Below, one piece after another: positions 49,661 to 58,055 of a stretch of DNA of 64,000 nucleotides. The notes beneath the pieces are model-generated. The model saw only the letters and a program-made list of their open reading frames with translations. It did not search any database and had not been told where the DNA came from. The first letter of the stretch is position 1. Every line of letters begins with the position of its first letter. Origin of the DNA: an uncultured Opitutales bacterium (GTDB taxonomy: Bacteria; Verrucomicrobiota; Verrucomicrobiia; Opitutales; Coraliomargaritaceae); NCBI GenBank assembly GCA_937775295.1, contig CALKBZ010000009.1, forward strand, positions 1 to 64,000, given 5' to 3'. Position numbers and translations under genes: made by a program.

Positions 49661-49890
49661 ATGCGCTGCTTCTCGATGTCCTAGACGTCGAACTAAGTGT
49701 CAACGATTTTGCCTGCGGGGATGAACTCCGCGATGTCACCTTCGAGGAAGACTTGCAGCTCGATCGGCATCTCACTGATCCGTTTATAGCGTAGATCGCT
49801 ATATCATTGCACCACCGCTAAAAGAGGTGAACGACGCTATCAGATCGAACCATGAGCGGCGGCAGTTGGGCCTGAAAGCCAGGCGCTCCC
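49661..49890. other. Short non-coding region with possible coding relic
   Basis: On the minus strand, near 49800-49700, a stretch reads KRISEMPIELQVFLEGDIAE and then FIPAGKIVDT before a stop. It may be a remnant of a gene, but no family is recognised. Confidence 0.25.
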
Positions 49891-50550
49891 CTACGAACCA
49901 TCGCTCCAATCCAGGCCGCCTTTATGCTTCAGAATTCCCTTATCCAACGCAAAGTGCAGGAGACTGGACTCATTCTTTAAATTCAGCTTCTTCATCGCGT
50001 TATGACGATGGCGACGGACGGTAAACTCACTCAAATCGAGTTCTAAACCCACTGCTGCATCTGTTTTACGCTGTGCAATGAATCGGAGCACCTGCAGTTC
50101 CCGCTTCGAGAGCACTCGGAAATACGCATCCGGATCATCTCGTAAACGATCTAAGACCGCGTCCACCTTGGCTGAATAATAAACATGGCCTTCGAACACC
50201 GCTCGAAACGCCGCATCCAGCACCTCAAGCGACATTTCTGTCTTGCAGACAAACCCAAGTATACCGCATCGACTGACCTCACGAACCGTAAAGTCATCGC
50301 ATTCGCTAGAGAGCACAAGGATCCGCTGCCCTCGCCCACATTCCAATATTCGCTTGGCAAGTTTCAAGCCGTCAAGCTTAGGCAGCATTAGGTCAAGTAT
50401 GATAAACTGGAACGGCTGCTGCTGATAGACCTCCCAGCCCATTTCCCCGTTGTCCGCCTGAACCACTTCGTCGAAATTGTATTCATTGATCAACAATTCC
50501 GCGAGAGACTCACGGACGAATTTTTCATCTTCAACAATCAGTGCTTTCAT
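49891..50550 (-). CDS. LuxR/NarL-type response regulator
   Basis: A 219-residue regulator. The receiver domain has KALIVEDEKFVRESLAELL, the phospho-acceptor Asp53 in FIILDLMLPKLDGLKLAKRI and the conserved lysine in FVCKTEMSLEVL. The C-terminal LuxR-type helix-turn-helix is VLSKRELQVLRFIAQRKTDA with LSEFTVRRHRHNAMKKLNLK. ATG 50550 gives a standard receiver start. It begins 41 bases after the stop of the YcaO-like gene on the same strand, so the two are probably one operon. The facing hybrid sensor kinase at 52432 is the obvious candidate partner (inference). Confidence 0.9.
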   Translation of the reverse strand: MKALIVEDEKFVRESLAELLINEYNFDEVVQADNGEMGWEVYQQQPFQFIILDLMLPKLDGLKLAKRILECGRGQRILVLSSECDDFTVREVSRCGILGFVCKTEMSLEVLDAAFRAVFEGHVYYSAKVDAVLDRLRDDPDAYFRVLSKRELQVLRFIAQRKTDAAVGLELDLSEFTVRRHRHNAMKKLNLKNESSLLHFALDKGILKHKGGLDWSDGS

Positions 50551-50591
50551 GTAACAAAATAAAGTAGGTTCCACTCGCACCTGCAAGAAAT

Positions 50592-51485
50592 CTACCAAAA
50601 GAAATAGTCTTCCGAGTCCGTCAGGTATTCCCGACTCGGAGCCTCAATTATTGTGCGCCAAACACTGGCATAGGAATCCCACGGCCCACGCACTCCGGCA
50701 TCAAACAACAATTCATGACGCGGAACGGTCGCACTCGGACTCCTTCTTAAGCGCTCAAGAAAGAGTTCCATCCCCATTCCTTTAGAGAAATAACTGATTC
50801 GCCGCTCGAATACATCGCCAGGCTTTTGAGCAAAAAGAGGCAAGGAGGCCTGAAACAAGTGCTTCAACAAGCTTCGAGTTCGGTCCAACTCAACCTGAGC
50901 TCGCCTAGTGGCATGCTTTACATTGTCCCCTGCCCCAAATGCATAGGCCTGTCCATGCCCCGTCATCATCCACAGCACCACGACCGCATGCGAGCTAAAC
51001 GGATTATCAATGGCAATCGCGGTGACGCCGGGCCAAGAACCTTGGACGTAGTAGTGCCCGAGCAAGCCCTCCCACCAACAGATCAAGCAATGCCGTTCGA
51101 TCGACTCTCGATACGCGAACCGACGCGCCTGCCGCCGGAACAGGCCGGGATAAGCAGCAAATCCATTCGAACTCCCGTCCAGATCCATCCCGCCAAGCCC
51201 GGAACCGACTCGCTCACGACAATAGTGAACCGCCCAACGCTCCATCGCCTCCGAGATCGCCATATAACACGCAACCTGAGCGGTAGCGTGGCAACCTGCG
51301 CCGTCCGGTTGATCGGTCGCCCGCAATTTCAAATACTGAGAATTGACAATTCCTTCCTTCAAAAAAGTCACCGCATGCACGCACGCCTCGCCGAACACAT
51401 CCCCAAATGAATGCTCCATTCGAGCAATCGGCCCGCCATCGGCGATCATCGCCTTAGAGTAGCGCATGGGGGCTAGATTTATCAT
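50592..51485 (-). CDS. Divergent YcaO-like protein
   Basis: A 297-residue protein with three segments matching the YcaO ATP-binding fold in the right order. GAGCHATAQVACYMAISEAM with ERWA (residues 63-84) resembles the first SA..EA.ER helix. RRFAYRESIERHCLICWWEG (121-140) resembles A..EA.ERDA..LWW. AFGAGDNVKHATRRAQVELD (182-201) resembles G.G......A..RA..E..Q. YcaO enzymes use ATP to cyclise or thioamidate peptide backbones in RiPP pathways. Length is short and the proline-rich C-terminal tail of classical azoline synthetases is missing; no E1-like or dehydrogenase partner is seen. A 45-residue peptide gene and an attenuator lie upstream, and a response regulator follows. The fold call is by eye. 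Confidence 0.65.
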   Translation of the reverse strand: MINLAPMRYSKAMIADGGPIARMEHSFGDVFGEACVHAVTFLKEGIVNSQYLKLRATDQPDGAGCHATAQVACYMAISEAMERWAVHYCRERVGSGLGGMDLDGSSNGFAAYPGLFRRQARRFAYRESIERHCLICWWEGLLGHYYVQGSWPGVTAIAIDNPFSSHAVVVLWMMTGHGQAYAFGAGDNVKHATRRAQVELDRTRSLLKHLFQASLPLFAQKPGDVFERRISYFSKGMGMELFLERLRRSPSATVPRHELLFDAGVRGPWDSYASVWRTIIEAPSREYLTDSEDYFFW

Positions 51486-51523
51486 TTAGGAAATAAAAAA
51501 GAAGAAGAAGGAACAAAGAAAAA

Positions 51524-51563
51524 GTGCCTAAGTCGCAGCAGGGAACCGCGTTGGCTTAGGCAC
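51524..51563 (-). terminator. Hairpin attenuator between the peptide gene and the YcaO-like gene
   Basis: On the minus strand GTGCCTAAG (51563-51555) pairs exactly with CTTAGGCAC (51532-51524), and TTTTTC follows. Inside the loop GCGG and CTGC may form a second short stem. This is an intrinsic terminator 28 bases after the peptide stop codon. Such a site would let a peptide mRNA be made in excess over the downstream enzyme. Confidence 0.85.
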
Positions 51564-51590
51564 TGAAGTTATATTGCTAATCCGCTGGGA

Positions 51591-51728
51591 TTATACAGTC
51601 GGCATACAAGACGGAACCGAAGCATTCACTTCGTCTTTTAATTCTGAATGCTGCGAGACTTCACCCAAACTGGCAGACTTCTCGCCTAAACCAAGATTGA
51701 GAAGTAGAGTACTGATCAATGATTTCAT
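51591..51728 (-). CDS. Small peptide, candidate RiPP precursor
   Basis: A 45-residue peptide starting at ATG 51728. It begins MKSLISTLLLNLGLGEKSAS, continues LGEVSQHSELKDEVNA and ends SVPSCMPTV. The hydrophobic, then acidic first 35 residues look like a leader. The last part holds Ser, Cys and Thr that a YcaO enzyme could modify. An in-frame extension to 51791 exists, but AAGAAAG before 51728 is the better ribosome-binding site. It is followed by an intrinsic terminator and then the YcaO-like gene on the same strand. The assignment is inferred from size and position; no known precursor family is recognised. Confidence 0.5.
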   Translation of the reverse strand: MKSLISTLLLNLGLGEKSASLGEVSQHSELKDEVNASVPSCMPTV

Positions 51729-51873
51729 TTGTGTTATTCTTTCTTCGCATACTTCCCGGATTGAAGGCATGAGCACACGATGAAGTTGCATAATTTCTGA
51801 TTCAAATACTAAAAATAGTCCAAATGCACCAATATCTAGTAGCGCCCCTAATTTGAGTGCGACAATTCCAATG

Positions 51874-52040
51874 AGGCTTCATCACCGGATCTACTATATC
51901 ACTTTGATTCTCTTCGGAGTGGCAGATCAAAATGCACATCCGAAAAGCATACCCCCTCAATCTGGATCATCAATCTACCAGAAATACACCGCAGATGAGT
52001 ACGGCGGCGGCAAACTCTCTTGGGCGCAAAAAAGGCTCAT
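51874..52040 (+). pseudogene. 5' relic of a second two-component sensor kinase
   Basis: From ATG 51874 the frame reads a signal-like stretch (IYYITLILFGVADQNAHPKS) and then GSSIYQKYTADEYGGGKLSW. This closely follows the N-terminus of the kinase at 52432 (GSLTYTAYTSENHGGGAISC). It then runs into REP-type repeats, so only the first 50 or so codons of a paralogous propeller kinase survive. Confidence 0.6.
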
Positions 52041-52200
52041 GTCATTACGGGTAGAACAAAGGGTCAGGTAGGGTAGAACAAAGAAGGTAGAACAAAGGGT
52101 CATGTCGTTATGTTTATAATCAACCCTTTATACGCTTCATTTCCATCACCGCCAGAAGCATAAAACTTGCCCACATCTTGACTCACCAGCTGCCAGATGC
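52029..52200. repeat. Tandem partial REP copies and full REP copy
   Basis: AAAAGGCTCATGTCATTACG, two short blocks of GGTAGAACAAAG and a full copy from AAAGGGTCATGTCGTTATGT through CACCGCCAGAAGCATAAAAC to TGACTCACCAGCTG. It belongs to the family at 7921 and 48595. It separates the kinase relic from the intact kinase start. Confidence 0.8.
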
Positions 52201-52431
52201 TCAGACTAACATTTAGACTGGTCCAGCTTTGGGGATCTTCCCAGAACCATAGATAAAAAATACTATATTTAAAAATAGCACACTGAGTCATAATTTCATC
52301 TTATATTGATCTTTCTGGTTATGCTCCCGTAATTGTGAGTACTACGTCGGTGGATAACAGGTACATCACCCTCAAGCCCATAAACTAGCCCTGTTACACC
52401 AGCATCGATAAATTTCACTAATCCGAAGACA

Positions 52432-55400
52432 ATGCCTGCATTCACGACATACGACTCGTTCTCGAAACTGTCAGGACTTCTGATCCTACTGCTTTGTCAG
52501 ATCACATACGCATGGGAGCAGCACCCAGAAGCAGGCAGCCTCACCTATACTGCCTATACATCGGAGAATCATGGGGGCGGTGCCATCTCATGCGATATCC
52601 AGGAGGATCCCTATGGAAACCTCTATATCGCCAACGAAGCAGGCTTACTGAAATTCGACGGTGAACATTGGAGTCAAATGCCTGCGACAGGGCAAGCGAG
52701 TTACATCAGCTCAATCGCGATTGATACGAAAGATCGCATCTGGATATCTGGCCTGAAATCAATTGGGTATTATTCAACAGACAGTCGCGGCAACTATACC
52801 TTCAATGACCTCACGGACTCTATTTCCGTACTGCCACAGAGCTCAGACTTTGGAGTATTTTGGAAACTTTACGCACACGACCAGTATATCTACTTAATTA
52901 CCTCAAAGCATGTATTACGCTGGGATGGGGCCAGTTGGAGAACATGGGATTTCCAAGAACAACGAAGAATCTTGCCCAGCTGGATCGACGACAAACTCTA
53001 CATATATGCACGTGGGACAGGATTATTTTATTTAAACGGCGATGAATTCGAGACTGTAATACAAGAAACGCCTCAAATCGAATCTGGAATCATTTCAATC
53101 ATAGACATGACAGAGAATGGGCTGCTATGCGCAAGCCGAGACAATGGACTATTCTATATCAAAGACGGGGAAATCGAGCAGTTACCAATCAACTTTGAAA
53201 ATCCAAAGGTCATTGTAACTCGTAAACTCAGCAATGGAACGATTGCGATTGGAACTGAAGATAAAGGAGTCTTGATCATGAATCAGTCTGGTCAGTTCGT
53301 CAGCCACATCAACCACAACAGCTCATTTATTTACCACATAGAAGAAAGTCACGATGGCACAATTTGGGTAACCAGCATGGATGCGATCCTCCAGATCCCA
53401 GACATCACCCTGACATCCTACTCCGACAGCGCACACGACATCGTCCGTCATCAACAAGATTTATACTACACCAATATAAGTGAACTAAAAATCATTGATT
53501 CACAAGCAGCAGGTGCCCTACCGACGTCACGCACCCTGAAACAAAAAGTCTCAGCAGTTTGGGACCTACACTCAACAGGGACAGATCTACTCTACGGGGA
53601 TTCCCATTCATTTGGCGTGATTCCCAGTAACGGCAACGATCTATTAGTTACTCACCTAAGGCAAGTGATGTATCTTTATCCAAGCTGGAAGGATACAACC
53701 ATTATCTATTCAAATGATACGCCCAATATAAGTCGTTGGAAGAATGATTCTTCTGGATGGAAATACTTAGATTCCTTACCGGGCTTCGAGACTGGAGCGC
53801 TTTCCTGTATAGAATTACCAAACTCCAAATTACTCATTTCAGAAGAGAATAGTCCACTATCGATTGCTGATTGGTCATCACCGGAAACAATTATCTCACT
53901 GGGACGTGCGCATGGGCTACCGGATAAATTCATTTGGGCACAATGCCTTCGCATTGATGAATGTGTCATCGTCATTTCAGACAAAGGCCTCTTCCACTAC
54001 GACAACGACAACCGAAACGTTCCACCACGATCCAGCCCTCGGAAACGATTTAGGCACCGACGCCTACGGACTCGAAAGTTGCCCGGCAGCAGGCAATGAC
54101 GGCTGGATCTTACGCCTCCCGTCTGTAGAGCAGAATCACAATCAGGTCGGGCACTTGTCAGTCGCAGACAACCACCGCTTCGCCTGGACCCCTTTGCAAC
54201 TCCCCTCATTGCACTTAGCCGGAAAGGTCGAGGCCCTCCTGCACGAAAAGACCGACAGTTCTGAAATACTCTGGGTGGGTGGCAGTGAAGACCTGCTACG
54301 CTACGACCTCTCAAACATGCCCGATCACCCCGCCCCGGCCACGCGACTCACCGCAATTCGAGAGCAGGACAGCAAGCAAACGTATTACAATGGCGCAGGC
54401 TCATCACCGGACAATCTAGAGTGGGAATATCCACAAAAGACGTTGCGGATCGAATATGCGACTCTCCCCGCTCCGATCATAGTCCAAGGTTACCAAACAC
54501 GACTAATGGGATTCAATGAATCTTGGGCAGAGCCAAGTAAATTAACTTTTCGTGATTTCACGAACCTCTCACACGGCGACTACACATTCGAAGCAAGGAC
54601 TATCGATGAATTCGGTAGGATCGGAGAAAGTGCGAGCCTAAGCTTCACGATTCTCCCACCGTGGCAGAGCACCGTATATGCCAAAGTTTTTTATGGTGCG
54701 GCAGCCAGCTTCGCACTCTTTATCGTAGGTCGCTTAAGAAGCCGAAAACTCAGAATAAGGAACGAACAGCTCAATGCGTTGATCCATGAAAGAACTGTCG
54801 AGCTAGAGCAACAGAAGCTGCAATTAATCAAAGCCAATCGAGCAAAACAAAACTTCCTAGCAAGCATGAGCCATGAGATACGCAACCCGCTCAACGGGAT
54901 TCTTGGGATCACGCGAATCCTCAAAGAGAAAGAACAGCAGCAAGGCCAATCATCCGAGCAGATCACCCACCTTCACACTTGCAGCACCCACCTACACCAA
55001 CTCCTCGGCCAAACACTTGACTACTCCAGCCTCGACGCCGGCATGCTCAGAACTCGAACCGAATCGTTTGATCCATTAACCGTGCTAGACGAGGTAATCC
55101 AGATACAAAATGACATGGCTCAAACGAAGGGAATCAAGCTGACCCTCAAAAAGCCTGCCCTCACCTTCCGCTGGAAGGGCGACCCCGTATTTCTTCGCCA
55201 AATCCTAATTAACTTGGTATCGAATGGCATCAAATATACCCCCACAGGCTCTGTCAGCCTCAACCTAAATTACCAAAAAGTAGAAGACCACATACAGGCC
55301 TGCTTCGAAGTAGTGGATACTGGCCCGGGTATCCCCACAGACAAGCAAGCATTTATCTTCGAAGAGTTCACACGCTTACCCGATAGCGAAGCCAGCCAGA

Positions 55401-56272
55401 TCCCCGGAACCGGACTAGGCCTAGCCATCTCATCTCAAATGGCACAATTAATGGGCGGCAGGCTTGAACTCGACGGGGACACTCCAAACGGCGCCCGGTT
55501 CTTACTTTACTTAGAATTTGGGGTCGACTTATACGCACCCAGAAAAAAGCGAGCGGAAGCCCCAGACAACCAACAGATGCTCGCAGGTAAACGCGTCCTA
55601 ATTGCGGATGACATGGACTTCAATCGCTACGTCAGCACCGTAGTGCTTCGCAGTATGGGAGCAGAGATCGATCAAGCCGAAAACGGACTCGTTGCCCTGG
55701 ACATGCTCAGAAGCGTCACATACGACATCGCCATCTTGGACATCAACATGCCGAAAATGAGTGGCTCGGAGGCAGTCGAAGTATTTCTACAGGACCACAA
55801 CGGACCAAGCCCGACCTTCATCGCTCTCAGCGCCTACACCACTCCGCAGACAGAGGAGAAATGTATCGCAGCGGGCTTCAACCACTTCATTGAAAAGCCC
55901 TTAGAGCCCGAAAAACTGAAGAAACTACTCCAGCGACATCAGATTCAAACTGAGAGCCCACCAGAACAAAGCCTGCTCAGCTATCTCTCAAAAAACAGCA
56001 CGAAGCCCCTCGAAGCGCTTCATGCCGAATACCGAAAATCATTCAAACAAGAGTTAGCCAACCTCCAACTCACGTTGATCAACGACGACACCAACGAACA
56101 GCGCGACGTCATCCACAAGCTTCTAGGCCTTGCGAGCATCAACAGGACACCAAAGATTAGCGAACTGATGGAAGCACTATTGGCCTGGTCGAAACAGCAG
56201 GCCTCCAATGAAGAGATAGCTCCGCTAATCGAACAGCTAAACACACAGATCGATCAGGAGATGAGTCGTTAA
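52432..56272 (+). pseudogene. Hybrid sensor histidine kinase with propeller sensor, split by one frameshift
   Basis: A protein of about 1280 residues if joined. The signal peptide LSGLLILLLCQITYA is followed by a beta-propeller sensor (YTAYTSENHGGGAISCDIQE, SSIAIDTKDRIWISGLKSIG). The first frame stops at 54099. The second frame, from about 54020, continues FHHDPALGNDLGTDAYG through a Y_Y_Y-type domain (YQTRLMGFNESWAEPS) and a transmembrane helix (VFYGAAASFALFIVG). It then has HisKA (FLASMSHEIRNPLNGILG, His codon at 54872), HATPase (DTGPGIP, GTGLGLAIS), a receiver (AILDINMPKMSG) and an Hpt-like end (QRDVIHKLLGLASINR). The shift lies in an ACGACAACGACAACC tract near 54000-54020. It faces away from the YcaO/regulator operon. 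Either recently inactivated or a sequence error. Confidence 0.85.
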
Positions 56273-56746
56273 ACCAGCTCAAACGGTTCACATATAAGCA
56301 GGCTGTCTCTGCTCACAAAGCACAAGGTGCCCTGCAATTGGCGGAAATACAGCAATACGCCATCATCCGACGACTGTCGTGGTGAGCGCTCCCCCTTCGA
56401 TCACCGCAAAGTTAGGCAGGCAGGTTCGCAAGTTGAGTCGCAAGTGTCGTTTTGCGGTGCTGCCCAGCACTGATTTTCGGCAATTAGGGCATTCCGCTCG
56501 GATGTGGCAGAGCCGCGAAAGCGCCCCTAGGTAACCACAAGAGGTATTCTTTGTTATAAAAACCAGACAACTCAGGACTTTGAAGAGCCCCAATATTCCC
56601 TAAATCCGAAGAGTCGCAGCAGCTAAACAATGGCAACCATGACCTGCGTAGTCAGCAAATAAAACTGCTATCGCAGGCAGCGTCATCGACAAGATGCAAG
56701 CGACTTAAAAACCACGCGGGCCGAAAATAAACAAGTCGATCGACAC
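56273..56746. other. Intergenic region, no recognised feature
   Basis: About 470 bases. Some minus-strand stretches have weak coding character near 56390-56450, but no family is recognised. Confidence 0.35.
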
Positions 56747-57301
56747 TCAGGAATCATCGTCGCCACCAGCGGCTCGAACGGGCACAGCTGCATCAGAGCG
56801 ATTTTGCCGGAACTGAAAGCGATTAATATCACGCAGCGAAAGTGTCTCTCCGGTCTCCGCAAAGCTCTTCGATTCCTGCAACATCCTAGTATACATACGT
56901 TTATTCTCGATTTTCTTCAAAGTCGAATTTGTGCTAATCTGAGCCTGACGCTCGAGCTCGGCCATCCGTCCATCCCACTTGGAGATATCCATCGTTTTAG
57001 TGTCAAATTCGACTATTTCAGACTTAAAGCGCTTTTTATCTTGAGATTCTGTTAGCGAAATATTCGATTTCTTCGAGCCGAGTGAGGAATAATGTGAGTC
57101 CCATTGCTTAAAGGGAAACGACTTCTGCATCAGATCAGACTTCTGATTGCCCGACCAAAATTTCTGTTCGAAGCGCTTTTGAGACAGATTTTTTTCCTGC
57201 TTTTCATATGTATCCACTACCGAAATCTCGCCACGTAAGCATGCGCTGGTCGTTACAGACAATAGGACGATAAAAAGAGTAAATGGGGCTCGAATAGACA
57301 T
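56747..57301 (-). CDS. Hypothetical exported protein
   Basis: A 184-residue protein with signal peptide (APFTLFIVLLSVTTSACLRG; possible lipobox at Cys21). The mature part is charged and rich in Lys, Ser and Gln (EKNLSQKRFEQKFWSGNQKS, GRMAELERQAQISTNSTLKK) and ends SLRDINRFQFRQNRSD with an acidic tail. No known domain. Similar small secreted proteins seem to occur in Opitutae (recollection). It is transcribed alone, toward the kinase gene. Confidence 0.65.
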   Translation of the reverse strand: MSIRAPFTLFIVLLSVTTSACLRGEISVVDTYEKQEKNLSQKRFEQKFWSGNQKSDLMQKSFPFKQWDSHYSSLGSKKSNISLTESQDKKRFKSEIVEFDTKTMDISKWDGRMAELERQAQISTNSTLKKIENKRMYTRMLQESKSFAETGETLSLRDINRFQFRQNRSDAAVPVRAAGGDDDS

Positions 57302-58055
57302 ATGGGAAACTCAGTGGATAAAGAATACTGCTTAAAATATCAAGCTAATCTGCCCAATCGCATGATTCGAATGAGCCCGGCTCAGCGCTTTGCAATATTG
57401 ACTGACTGCAATCCAACCATGATCGAAGATTTCTAGGGGTAAAAAGCAACTAACAACGCTCCGGATTTTCCAACAAAAGCTCACATTCTACATCCTCGAC
57501 ATATTTCCCGACTCCTCTATCGGGGGCTGACATTCCGACCACGGATTTTTTTTTGGGGGGGGTATCCACTGTTTTTATCTAGGTCGATCATCTGAGCGAT
57601 CACGACCAAGCGGTTGCAAGTCGAGGGGCAGCAAAATATACACGGACGCTCCCCAAGTGGACTGCCCCATTTAGTGATTTATCTAAATGATGGTGAGTGA
57701 CCCACTTTCAGTTGGCTTATTCGCTCTCGTCACTGCCGATTTCTGGCTAAAGAGAAGCGCAGCACGCGAGCGGATTTACGCTATGCCTGACTGCGGCACC
57801 GGAACATCGGAATACACAACAATCGTGCGATGAGCGCACGATTCGCCACGCAAACATGCACCAGTGATTAGAAACACACACAGTGTTAAAGAAGATTAAC
57901 AGGGCAGATCTATATATAAGAGAGATGGCCAAATCGGGAGCCCGATGGAAATACCAAGAAAATCTGTATCGATTATAACACAAGAACTCTTAGCTTACCG
58001 CTTTTGCAATATTGACGGACTGCAGACGAACCCTCTTAATTCGCCGTTTTCTAAA
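57302..58055. other. Intergenic region before leuS
   Basis: About 750 bases without a supported gene. It contains a homopolymer stretch (T9 then G8) near 57546-57562 and two copies of a 20-base repeat (57391 and 58005). Confidence 0.5.
58005..58040 (+). promoter_or_regulatory. Possible leuS promoter within a 20-base direct repeat
   Basis: TGCAATATTGACGGACTGCA at 58005-58024 repeats 57391-57410 with one mismatch. TTGACG at 58012-58017 and CTTAAT at 58035-58040, 17 bases apart, could be the -35 and -10 boxes. The leader would then be very short (about 9 bases), which is a weakness of this reading. Confidence 0.3.
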
